Assembly: GCA_031001845.1 (NCBI GenBank)
Contig: JARNGD010000092.1
Location: 1-64,000, forward strand
Direction: 5' to 3'
DNA from: Achaetomiella virescens
Lineage: Eukaryota; Ascomycota; Sordariomycetes; Sordariales; Chaetomiaceae
DNA length: 64,000 bases
Shown here in pieces: positions 10,490 to 19,726 of this stretch (position 1 is the stretch's first letter; each line of letters opens with the position of its first letter). A program made the position numbers and the translations under genes. The notes beneath the pieces were generated by a model. It had not been told where the DNA came from. It ran no database searches and worked only from the letters and a program-made list of their open reading frames with translations.

Positions 10490-12690
10490 TTCCAGTGGCG
10501 ACCATCCAGCCAGAGTCGGTAGAAGTCCCCGTCCTCAAGGAGGTTGTGTCAAGGTTTATATCCTTTGTGAAGTCGTATTCGTGCGTGTGACCTGGGGTTC
10601 CATCGTACCACTCGTCCCAACTCCAAAGGGTAAATCCCGGCTCCTTGGGAGCGATCTTTTTGGCCAGCAGCCGTTTTCCAACATGCCGTCTTCAACAGAG
10701 GTTGCCGGCGTGCTCGAACCGCGAGAGTTTCCAGTAAGGCTTCACATCGACCGGCACCTTGACTTGCTGGATGTGACCTTGGAGTGGGGCGCTTTTTGCT
10801 CGCCTCCTCTCTCAGGTGGGAGCACCGTGTCAAACTTCTCGAATTTCGGCGACCGTCCATCCTGCGATATGGGGAGCAAAGCAGACACCTTTCCAACTGC
10901 GACCAGCAGCCTGATTCTGCCTATACGGCAAGTATCTCATCAACTCGCCCCTGGTTCACCAGCGTTCTGCATTTCTGGGTCGCTGTCGCGCAGAAAATAG
11001 CGGGGGAAAACTTGTCGACGTCGCACTGGTCCGGGTCATCCCGATAGGCTGGCTCTCTCCAGGACGCGTGGTGTTGTTTTTCCACAGCTCGACTGCGTCT
11101 CGTCCTCTTGTTCTTGACATTACCGTGAACACACTCCAGCACACCCCACCTCGGATTCCGAGCAATCGCCGAGCTGTAATGGTAGCATGCCTGGGACCAC
11201 GCCTTGCTGCAGACTTGCTCCATAATGGTCGGTCTCGGACCAAACTCTAGCAACGTGATGACATGGTCGTCCTTGGCGGTGGTCGTGGTTTTTGGCACCG
11301 AGATCTGGGGTACACGACTGATAGCGTAGCGTGTTTTTCGCCGAGCCCAAGATCAAAGTGGACGACTTGGGACCAACTCTGCACTTTCTATCCTTTCGGA
11401 TTCCACCCGACCCAGTACGCTGCTGTTGCCAGCCTTGGGTTTCGATCGATTGGGAGGGTTTGCGTCGTCTCCTTTTCTGCCGCTGCTCTCGGGATATTCG
11501 GAGGCTTCTTGAAGCTCGACACGCCGTCAACAACGGTCCTGAGGACCTCGAAAACCCGCTTAACCTCGTCCGGTACAAGGTCGGTACCGCCACAAGGGCT
11601 CGGCCACCATTCGAAAGTTCCGATTGGGTCCTGATCGGGCGGGTAGGCGTATGAGAGCATCTGGGCCCTGTTATGGTGTCTATCCCGGATTCGTCAGAAC
11701 AATCGCAAGACTTTCGGAGCTTGAAGGGATGGACGAGATTTGGAGATTGTAATTACTGTACATACCTAAGCCGGCGTCAAGGATCCTGCCCACACCAGGA
11801 ATCGCCGCCAACCCCACGTCGAGCACTGACTTGCATGCCGAAATGACCACATAACACCCGACCTAGTAGCATTTCTGTGTCAGAACAGAGTCGCGCGGAA
11901 GGGATTTCTTCATCGTTCAAGCACACCAAACCCGGAGCCAAAAAAACTTGTAGAACATACCTGGGCAATAATGGGTAGGGCTTCGACGATGGTGTCGGCA
12001 AGGAAGTTGACCAGCGTATTGTCGCACACACACTTCCCCGGAACAAAGAGCATGTCAGAGTCGCTGGCTCCAGGCCATATGCTCCATGGAATTTCCTGGT
12101 CCAGCGGAAGTGGCCCACGCGGCCGTAGTTCGTGCTGCGGCCTTGCTCCTTGGCCTGCTCGACAACGTCGATGCATGAGTCAAGGCACTCCTCTGAGTCT
12201 CGGTACTTGGGGTACTTCCAGAGGTTGCAGGTCCACTTGTCCAGGTCGTTGTACTTGTCCCTATTCATTATGCCTCCCAAGTTGGTGGGGTCGACCGACC
12301 GTCCTCGTACTTGTCGACAACCGGGGTCGTGCAGGTGTCCGGCGGACAGAATCCGTATTTGCAGGCAAATTTGCAGAGGCGTTGGAGATCGACGTTGAAA
12401 TCGTCCCACGCGATGAGGTCGGCTGTCGATACCACGGCGGGAAGTGGTACGGTAGGTCCTGTAACCCTGCACCTACACGTGCTCTCTGGACAGAACCCGT
12501 AATGACAGGCAAACGCGCACAAGTCGTAGCGTTTCACATCAGGGCTGTCACCTCCGACACAGCCTCTTCCCCGGCTGCGGGTGGGTTGGCATGCACGTCG
12601 AAATCCTCGGGCCGAATGCCTGCAGGTCAACGGACTAGTCGATTGTGCCAGCGAAGTTGCGTCTTCTCCACGCGGCCCGCCTCGTTCCTT
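10490..12690 (-). pseudogene. C-terminal part of a large Cys-rich secreted protein (killer-toxin/chitinase-like family), decayed
   Basis: Pieces in several minus-strand frames read in order from 12640 down: two repeated Cys modules (LCAFACHYGFCPESTC, LCKFACKYGFCPPDTC), a WTCNLWKYP segment, CVCDNTLVNFLADTIVEALP, an intron starting GTATGT, SVLDVGLAAIPGVGR, a second intron starting GTATGT, YPPDQDPIGTFEWWPSPCGG, then EFGPRPTIMEQVCSKAW and a region resembling the NucA/NucB-like end of fungal killer-toxin-like chitinase proteins. The YGFCP modules also occur next to fungal GH71 and GH18 domains, so the exact parent is uncertain. No catalytic chitinase domain is present. The 5' part is missing: an LTR end lies immediately upstream. 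Confidence 0.5.
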
Positions 12691-12699
12691 GGTCGTCGG

Positions 12700-12843
12700 T
12701 GCTATATAACTGATGTAGTCGCCTGCCGAGCAAACGAGTCAGAGTCGTCAAACCCAAGGGGGATTCGGGTGCCGGGCCGGCGCCATGGGCCGGCGCCGTG
12801 GCCGAGGGCCGCCGAGGCCCCACATCGGGCTCAGCCCGTTACA
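12700..12843 (+). repeat. Truncated LTR, TGTAACGG family, 3' end only
   Basis: The stretch ending tcgggctcagcccgttaca at 12843 matches the 3' part of the complete LTRs at 19274-19543 and 30191-30461, including the GC-rich gccgggccgg segment. Similarity fades upstream of about 12700 and no TGTAACGG start is present. It sits directly upstream (on the minus strand) of the decayed Cys-rich gene and may mark the truncation point. Confidence 0.65.
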
Positions 12844-12849
12844 CTCCAG

Positions 12850-14020
12850 GTGGTCAAGCGTTCACCGAGACCGGCCGGTATATAACTATATAACCAACGA
12901 CGCCTACTAGAGACAAGTAATAGCCGAAATTCGCTAAGATAGGCCGTTCGCTAGCTCGTATAGCGAGGAGACTAATCACTTATTTGCGAACTATCAGATA
13001 AGGTCTAGCACCCAATATAGGTAGCAGCCGTAGCGTAGTCGAAGCCTTGTTTTGCATTAGCGACGAAGCAGTACGCGTAGTCGAGTCTCGGTCTCCTATC
13101 AACGCTCCGATTATTACTAAAGACTAGCAGCCGTTCAAATAGGGCGAGGGAGGATAGCCGATTGAGCAGTTCTTTCGGCGAATATACGTCCTCGACTAGT
13201 ATATCTCTATGTAAATCCCGTCTCATAGTCCTATAGAGCAGTCCTTCGAGGTACGTAAGCTCAAAGAGGTCCGGGAACGATTCCTCGCCTAGAAGCATAC
13301 GAGCGACCCTGGAATGTCCTGGATCTATAAAGCCCCGTTCCCTCTACCCTTCCGAGTTTCTTGACTAGAGAGAACTACGAACTCCTCCTTCATATTCTTA
13401 ATAGGGTATTAATGGCGGGAGCACTAAGAGAGTGGTGTCGTCCATGTAGTAGTAGAACAAGTGGAAGGACGTCGATAAATAGGCCCTGCTTTTGTAGCGC
13501 GGCTATTGTACAGCTCTACATATAGATAGTCACAGCTTTGCTATATAGATCATAGCTTAGGAAAATTCAGTTAGGTTCGGCTAGATGTCATCCCCTAATA
13601 AAGAAGAACGAGAAAATAGATAGCGAACTCCCGACTACTATACTAGTAGCAAATGGAGGTACGTCATCCTTAAGCTAGCCTAGACTATTTTCTTCGGGCC
13701 GGCACGATTCACTTTGTCTTTCGAGCGCGAGATCATCAAACACTAGCTCTCGGTGGCCATGTTCTTCAGTTGGTCTAGCATCCAGCGCTGGATCCAGGTT
13801 GTTCTTGCCAAGTTAACGAACCCGGAAATTACAAATGAGGAGACGAAGACGACCGCGCCGAAACTATCGACGTAGTAGCAACGCTCGTTAGAGCTAAAGT
13901 GAAGGAGACTAGCGTAGAGGAGCTCGGTGGCGAAACTGCAGTAAGGGGCGGCTTCGAATCGGTCAAGGTAAGAAAGAAATCGAAACACTACGAGGAGCGG
14001 TGCTAACAATTTTAGGAATT
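12850..14020. other. Unclassified RIP-altered repeat
   Basis: Composition changes to the CTAG/TATA/TAG-rich style of the gypsy copy at 1-5700. Minus-strand frames of 97 residues (13005-13298) and 88 residues (13743-14009) stay open, but neither shows a domain I recognise. Open frames in RIP-altered DNA are often on the wrong strand, because RIP mainly creates stops in the sense frame. Probably an old transposon, family unknown. Confidence 0.5.
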
Positions 14021-14351
14021 GGACACGTTATACGGGAGGGCTGGAAGACCGAGGCGCCCACACTACCAGGTAGATAAATCTACGCCAGCGCCTCAGCGCT
14101 ACATTAAGAGACGACGAATTCAGAAACTTCCCGTCCCGAGACGATACTACATTGTTCTCTTCTATGCTTCAGGGGGTGGAGTACCAGCATGCCCAGACTA
14201 CGTTACTAGACACACGACACCCGAGGAACCGGGTTACTAGGCACACTGGACACCACACCAAACCAGACAGCCAAACCAGAGAGCCAAACTGGGAACCGCC
14301 GCGCAAGCGTAAAAGAACAGGAACAGAGTGCGGGGAGGGAAAATGGCGCAA

Positions 14352-15363
14352 TCAAAGCTTTCCTAAGCTAGAGATGTGGGAAACCCCAGGGCAGGTTGGG
14401 GTAGATAGATAATAGAGGAGTAGCTCGGCAATTGCCGCCATACATAATCCAGAAAGCTTATCTCGCGCGCCCCAATGTGCCTCTTTCAGATCCAGGCCGA
14501 TCACGACACGATCAGAACATACCCAAGTGATAGGATCCTCTTTCCCCAGCTGTGCATCGGCCAGGACCGTCTGCCCGTTCGCGTCGTTAGCTTCATCGTC
14601 GTCTGCGTACTGGAGGCCGTCTAGCACGTCCAGCCTCCTCCAGCTGTCGCCCAGAGTCGTCCCCACGACGTCGTGCGCATCATGCCTTGCACCCTCCTTG
14701 TCCCACCAGATCTTGCGCACGCGGATGCCTAGCACAAACGGCGTCGATCCGTCAAAGCTCGCTTCCAGGCTGTCCTCGTCCTCGTACGCGCCACCCGCAC
14801 CGCCCGTCGTGCCCGAGTGCGGGTCAATCGCCGCCGCCTGTCCGCTCACTTTGTTCTTGCGCGACTGCACTTTGGAGAGCCGGGCGCCCTCAACCCACAT
14901 GAGCCCCGTGACGAGGTAAACGGGCTTCTTACGCTTGGTGCTGCGCACGTAGAAGGCCACGCCGTCCGCTTCCAGCGCCTGCTTTACGTACGCCGGCGTC
15001 GGGATGAAGTAGCGCACGAGCAGTTTGTTGACCGTCAGCGTCTCGTCGTTGCCACGACGGCGCAGGAAGGAGAAGGCGGCGCCCAGACCGTCCCAACCGA
15101 ATAACTTGGCCCAGATGCTGCTCTCCAAGCTGCGGAGCTCCCGCAGGCTGCGGCTGAAGCCCGTCTTCTCCTGCGGTTTGTCACGCGGCCAGAGCTGGTC
15201 TTCGGGGACTGGGACGGCGGTGCCGATGTCGAGCGGCGCCAGAACGCCATCGAGGTCGAGGCCGCGCAGGACCGAGCCCAGCTGCAGGTGGCCGTGGCGG
15301 AGGGGGGATGCTGAAGTCGGGGCACAGGTGGAACGAAGGCTTAGGGCTGACGGATCCGGCCAT
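14352..15363 (-). CDS. Conserved-looking fungal protein of unknown function, one frameshift
   Basis: An ATG at 15361-15363 starts MAGSVSPKPSFHL. After a short proline-rich stretch the sensible frame changes near 15300 and continues as LQLGSVLRGLDLDGVLAPLD, LWPRDKPQEKTGFS, SIWAKLFGWDGLGAAFSFL, LLVRYFIPTPAYVKQALEA, VYLVTGLMWVEGA, FVLGIRVRKIWWDKEGA and so on to a stop at 14352. Total length is 1012 nt, one over a multiple of three, consistent with one inserted base. No signal peptide or membrane segment is obvious. The alternation of short amphipathic strands around a WVEGA motif suggests an alpha/beta protein. I do not recognise the family. It sits alone between repeats and has normal codon use with no RIP signs. 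Confidence 0.6.
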
Positions 15364-16439
15364 TGTTGCTTGAGGGATCTCGAATAAGCTGCGGGTCTGA
15401 TTACGCGTATGTACAGCTCAATCTCGAGTAAGAATCATCGTCGCCGTAGAATTTGCGACTCAAATGGCCATTCTAGCGGCGAGAGGCGAGTATTAGAACA
15501 AGGCCTGAGAGCATGAAGGTCCAAAAGAGGGGCGCCAGACGCGAGCTTGGCGGCTGTCCCAAAGCGAGCATCCCGAGGTAGAGCCGAGATTGATCAGGTA
15601 AGGCAGTTTTGGCCGAAATATTGCCGCAGCAGACTGCGGCCAGCACCACATCTACACGACAAAGTTTTATCTTCATTGGGAACACTGGAAATATAGGAGC
15701 AGTAGGTCGAAAGGTGTTGGATTTACAGGTGGTCAGGGACGGCGTTTCAGTGGTAACTAACTAGTGCCCTGGCACACCGGGCTTGTTCAGGGGTCAGGTC
15801 GATGCCCACCGCAGTTTGAACCAGACATCAACATCCGGAACCTCTACCAACAGTTGCCCTCTATGCAGCCCCGCAAGCTGCGCAACTGCCTCTGTAATTG
15901 CCTCAATTAACGTTAGTGTGATACCGTGGATACGCGGTTGTCGGCCTTCTAACAAAAGGTTACACGCCTCCACCCCGATCTCCTCGAGACGTGATTCGCA
16001 AATTGAAATGGCGAGCTCGACTTCACAAATTTAAGGTGAATCTCTGGATATCGCTGGCCGTGAGATCATCTCTGGCACCAACGAGCCCCTTCATCCCTGT
16101 TTTTAGAACTGCTCTAGGTTGACTAGGGCCGAATGTCTGTCCGAAAGCTGCAGACGAGCAAGTGTTGTAAACTGTACAACACTATGTTTATTGGCTACGC
16201 AATGCATAGGACTTAGTCAACATCTATCCGCAGCTCCTAATCGCCTGGTAGGGCCATATAGGGAGCAACCGAGGATTACAGTTCTAATAAGGCTAGTGAG
16301 CAGGCTGGAGGGCGGTATAGAGCGGAGGAGAGTGGCTGAAACGACGGCCTTATGTCTTGCAGCACCATTAAGCGTTACCCAGTTTTCCAACGAACGAGAA
16401 GCCTCATGAACAAACATGGGATTATTAAATTAACGTATA
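15364..16439. other. Intergenic region with a possible minus-strand gene remnant
   Basis: No complete gene. On the minus strand between about 16080 and 15790 two adjoining frames give a protein-like stretch (GARDDLTASDIQRFTLNL, CESRLEEIGVEACNLLLEGR, LAGLHRGQLLVEVPDVDVW) that ends at a stop. It may be the tail of a lost gene; no family is recognised. The rest holds only short random frames. Confidence 0.3.
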
Positions 16440-16613
16440 TTATCAGTGAGTCGTTCATATCAGTGAGTCGCGCACTGGTAAGGTTGGCACAGATATTTAG
16501 CCATTAACACTAACAGCGGGATTAAGCCGGGAATTAGCTATTAGTGCGACAGCTAAATATCTGTGCCACCCTTACCAGTGCGCGACTCACTGATATGAAC
16601 GACTCACTGATAA
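16440..16613. mobile_element. MITE with ~60-bp terminal inverted repeats, TA target duplication
   Basis: A 174-bp palindromic element. The left arm (ttatcagtgagtcgttcata...) and the right arm (reverse complement) match for about 60 bp, down to ctaaatatctgtgcc. Each arm repeats the unit tatcagtgagtcg twice. The element is flanked by TA (16438-16439 and 16614-16615). It has no coding capacity and probably moved with a pogo/mariner-type transposase in trans. Confidence 0.85.
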
Positions 16614-16615
16614 TA

Positions 16616-17040
16616 CATGTTAGGCGAGATTGCGAGTACAACCACCGTACAGCCCGACTAACGGACCCTGTATAGACCGGTCACAAGATTTCCTTGTTTC
16701 CTTGCCAGTTTGACTTGCACATCACGGCTCAGAACCTAGGGATCACGAGTTATTAAACGATAATTGGTGATGGCGAACTGTAGTGCAATGGGCGAAGGTT
16801 CAAATCTTGGCATTCGTCAGGTCCATGTGCGAAATCTATCGCTGCTCAAAGCAAGCTCAATAACCATGTCAATTGCTATGTCAAGCGGCAAACTCGTCGC
16901 AGTTATCCTATCCCTTGCCAGGATTAAAGTCCTGTATTAGTCAAACAAAAAGAGGACAGTACGACACAAGAATGCATCAAATAAGAGAGGCGGATCGAGT
17001 GGTGTACTTCCACACGGAAAAAATTTACGTTAACATAACG
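16616..17040. other. Spacer between MITEs, nothing recognised
   Basis: No ORF with recognisable content. A string resembling a tRNA B box (ggttcaaatc near 16799) is not accompanied by a foldable cloverleaf. Confidence 0.4.
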
Positions 17041-17042
17041 TA

Positions 17043-17227
17043 CATGATAAGCGAGCGACGCAGACAAGCGAGCGACGCACTCTTAACAGAATTTGCTGGC
17101 GCTGCGTGCGAAATAACGATATAAAATTGTTCAGAGCTCTAACAATTTACTAGCACTCTTCCGTGCGCAGGCTACCAAATTCTGGTAGATTGCGTCGCTC
17201 GCTTGTCTGCGTCGCTCGCTTATCACG
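17043..17227. mobile_element. MITE, catgataagcgagcg family, ~58-bp terminal inverted repeats
   Basis: Left end catgataagcgagcgacgc and right end gcgtcgctcgcttatcacg are inverted repeats extending about 58 bp to agaattt/aaattct, with few mismatches. TA flanks both sides (17041-17042 and 17228-17229), and outside it taacg and cgtta are also inverted. There is an internal gcgagcgacgc duplication in each arm. Length 185 bp, non-coding. Confidence 0.85.
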
Positions 17228-17385
17228 TACGTTACGTGATAAGCGAGTGGGCCGGACAAGCGAGCGGGCCACCTCAAAAGACATATATAACCCTGATAAC
17301 GCAACTCCTTTAGAATCAGTAATATTACTAACACCCGTTCTAACTTTATATATAGCGTTCTTGATACTTGGTGCTCAAATGAAAG

Positions 17386-17590
17386 TGTAACGGCTGAGCC
17401 CGATATAGGCCTCGATGACCCTCGGCCAGAGTCTTGGCTCGTTGCCCCTAACTACGGTGCCAAGCAGCTAAGCAGCTTATAGTCCCCAACAAGCCAGAGG
17501 ACGAGGATGGCTCTTCTCTTTCTTCCTTAGCTTAGGATTCTCGTAGCAGAGGTAGCGCCAATTGCAACAATATTGCCGCAGACCATTACA
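17386..17590 (+). repeat. 5' LTR of the gag-only element
   Basis: Begins TGTAACGGCTGAGCCCG and ends GACCATTACA. It shares the tcttggctcgttgccc and gtagcagaggtagcgcc blocks with the 3' LTR. Its first 15 bases resemble the reverse complement of the ends of the other TGTAACGG-family LTRs. Confidence 0.92.
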
Positions 17591-17689
17591 TTATCCTAAG
17601 CTCACCCGCCCAAGCAAAGCAAAGCAAAGCAAAGCAACGTCAACGTCAACCGACCCCAAATTTTTTTAAAGATAGCATCCTGGGCATTC

Positions 17690-18660
17690 GAGTAGGCATT
17701 TAACACCTAGCCAGCGCGAAGCGCAACTGCTAGGCATCGTCGAGGACCTACAACGCCAGGTCAAAGAGCTTTAGGAGCAGGTCACCCAACGTACCAAGTC
17801 ATCGCGGCCCCGACAGGTTCTCCCCGAGCCTAAACGGTTTAGCGGTCGTACGAAGGATTGGGACACCTAGTCAATGGCAATGAGGGCGAAGCTACGGACC
17901 GACGGAGCCCCAATTGGAGACGAAAGTGCGCAGCTCTATTACGTCTATAGCTCGTTGAGCTCAGTGTGCAAGGCCTAGTTCTCGCCTTCATATAGAAGGC
18001 TGAGAAGGAGAGGGACTGGGACCCAATAGTATTACTCGACTACCTTGGCGGATCTACGACGACCCATAAAGCAAAGAAGGCAGGTCAATGGTTAAGAGAC
18101 CTGAAGCAAGGATCAATAAGCGTGACGGCATATCTTCCAAGGTTCGAGAAGACCCTCTTCAAGGCTGGTGCAGATACCTGGCTATACGACGCGAAGATCA
18201 CGACGCTAGTTGGAGGGCTAACCGGGAGACGAAGCAGCGGCTAGATAGGCAACTCGCCCTACCTACGGAATATAATGCATTTATACGGACTTTGCTAACC
18301 CTCGGCAATCACTTTGGCATATGGTATATTCAATAAAGCGAAGGCAGCAGCAATGCAATGGACTAGGAATAGATAAAGGTTTCCCAAGGGAAAGTTGCCC
18401 TAGCCGTCTTACGAGCACAACGTTAGGAATGGAGGGACAAGGGCAAATGCATTCGATGTAGTTCGGAAGGGCTGCATTGGGTTCAACAATACAAGTTCTA
18501 ACCAACAAGGAGTCGATCATCGTCACGGTCCTCGGATACGAAAGTAGGAGCGATGGTTGTAAGGGCAGCAAGGACAAAGACAACAGCAAAGAGAACTGGA
18601 CGTTTTGTATCACCAGGGGACCTATACGAGGATACAGACGACGAAGACCCCCCTTGGTAA
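17690..18660 (+). pseudogene. gag of the gag-only LTR element, several stops
   Basis: The frame reads LLGIVEDLQRQVKEL (coiled coil), PRQVLPEPKRFSGRTKDWDT, AKLRTDGAPIGDESAQLYYV, then further on LPTEYNAFIRTLLTLGNHFG and a C-terminal knuckle KCIRCSSEGLHWVQQY. The last Cys of the knuckle is Tyr and there is one extra residue before His. This is the typical capsid plus zinc-knuckle layout of fungal retroelement Gag. TAG stops (for example after VKEL) and frame changes show light RIP or decay. Confidence 0.8.
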
Positions 18661-18676
18661 GGGAGGAGGGGAGTAA

Positions 18677-18881
18677 TGTAACGGGCTAAGCCCGATATAG
18701 GCCTCGATGACCTCTGGCCAGAGTCTTGGCTCGTTGCCCTGACTACGGTGCCAAGCAGCTAAGCAGCTTATAGTCCCCAACAAGCTAGAGGACAACGATG
18801 GTTCTTCTCTTTCTTCCTTAGCTTAGGATTCTCGTAGCAGAGGTAGCGCCAATTGCAACAACATTGCCGCAGACCATTACA
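18677..18881 (+). repeat. 3' LTR of the gag-only element
   Basis: Direct repeat of 17386-17590, beginning TGTAACGGGCTAAGCCCG and ending GACCATTACA, followed at once by the target duplication gaaag. Confidence 0.92.
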
Positions 18882-19029
18882 GAAAGCAATTAGAATATTT
18901 GCTAACTGAGCTGGTTCTTCGTTGATGGTTGCCTTTGCAGTTTTTAGAGCTAGGATTTGAGGTCGACAAGGCGTCGACCTTAACCTACTTTCTTGAACAC
19001 AATGGGATGACTGTATATTCATTCCAAGG

Positions 19030-19252
19030 TGTCACGAGCAGAGGGCCATTGGCCGAGGCAAGGCTGCGGTAAGACCTCTATATTATGTAAAATCGCAAGA
19101 TGAGAAGGAGGAAGAAGAAGAGCTGGAAGAGCTCTCCTATCGAGGGCTTATATACAGAGCCAGCAGGGGTAATGGAGCCAGGGGCTATGGAGCCAAGGGC
19201 TCCCTGCAGATGACACGTTGCAACAGCACCTCCCCCTGACGTACCCGTCACA
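19030..19252 (-). repeat. Solo LTR, TGTGACGGG family, TSD CAAGG
   Basis: A 223-bp unit running from tgtcacgagcagagg to tacccgtcaca, flanked by caagg at 19025-19029 and 19253-19257. It is the reverse complement of the solo LTR at 30848-31068. The internal TATA-like sequence (tatatacagag on the minus strand) and the palindromic TG...CA ends support an LTR. It is one of three inserts in the older MITE. Confidence 0.9.
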
Positions 19253-19273
19253 CAAGGGTCTAGACAAGCCAAT

Positions 19274-19543
19274 TGTAACGGTCCCAGGAGTATATTGCAA
19301 CTAGCTGGTGACGACTCTACGAGTACACTGAACTTGGGGAAAGAAAGGAAAGGAAAGGAAACAGCTGTTCTGGCGGTGAGCGCTCCCTATGACCAGAGGG
19401 GGCTGTGGGTCATGTCGTCGCCTGAGTGCCTGGCGCCCTTGTCAGGGGCAACGAGCCCGGGGGTTCGGGCGCCGGGCCGGGGCCACGGGCCGGCGCCTTG
19501 GCCGAGGGCGGCCGAGGCCCCACATCGGGCTCAGCCCGTTACA
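19274..19543 (+). repeat. Solo LTR, TGTAACGG family, TSD CCAAT
   Basis: A 270-bp unit from tgtaacggtcccaggag to gggctcagcccgttaca with perfect ccaat duplications (19269-19273 and 19544-19548). Contains a gaaaggaaagg purine run and a GC-rich block shared with 30191-30461 and with the fragment at 12700-12843. No internal region remains, so it arose by LTR-LTR recombination. Confidence 0.93.
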
Positions 19544-19726
19544 CCAATTCCAAAGTAAGAAAGAATTCGGTCAAGTTATGGCCATTCTAGCGAAGTTGAG
19601 TTTTCAGGGTTATGTATGGATTATGCGGTGGACCGCTCGCTTATCATGTACGTTAACTTAATTCAGACAGGTAACCCCGGTACCCCGCTCAGCTGAGTAG
19701 TCTTTCAAAACAACGTGGCCCCCCTA

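Larger units (their letters stand above)
17386..18881 (+). mobile_element. Complete gag-only (non-autonomous) LTR retrotransposon, TSD GAAAG
   Basis: Two direct 205-bp LTRs (17386-17590 and 18677-18881), each starting TGTAACGG and ending CATTACA, enclose 1086 bp. The 5-bp target duplication gaaag is perfect (17381-17385 and 18882-18886). A polypurine tract (gggaggaggggag at about 18661-18673) ends three bases before the 3' LTR. Only a gag-like region is inside; no protease, RT or integrase. Mobilisation would need an autonomous partner. The LTRs differ at roughly ten sites by eye, including CG/TA-type changes. Confidence 0.93.
17235..19648. mobile_element. ~420-bp MITE interrupted by three later LTR insertions
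   Basis: The left end cgtgataagcgagtgggcc (after TA at 17233-17234) and the right end ggtggaccgctcgcttatcatg (before TA at 19649-19650) are diverged inverted repeats; deeper matching blocks such as cataaccctga and tagaat continue about 85 bp inward. Removing the inserts at 17386-18881, 19030-19252 and 19274-19543 leaves about 420 bp. It abuts the MITE at 17043-17227. Nesting shows this element is older than all three LTR insertions. Confidence 0.7.

Noticed and set aside
12627..12844. GC-rich palindromic block near 12770-12800 as a terminator
   Set aside because: It matches the GC-rich block of complete LTRs elsewhere in the window.
14527..15387. Long plus-strand frames rich in Ser/Pro/Arg
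   Set aside because: Shadows of the minus-strand gene at 14352-15363.
16741..16825. Possible tRNA gene (ggttcaaatc near 16799)
   Set aside because: No A box at a suitable distance and no foldable acceptor, D or anticodon stem.
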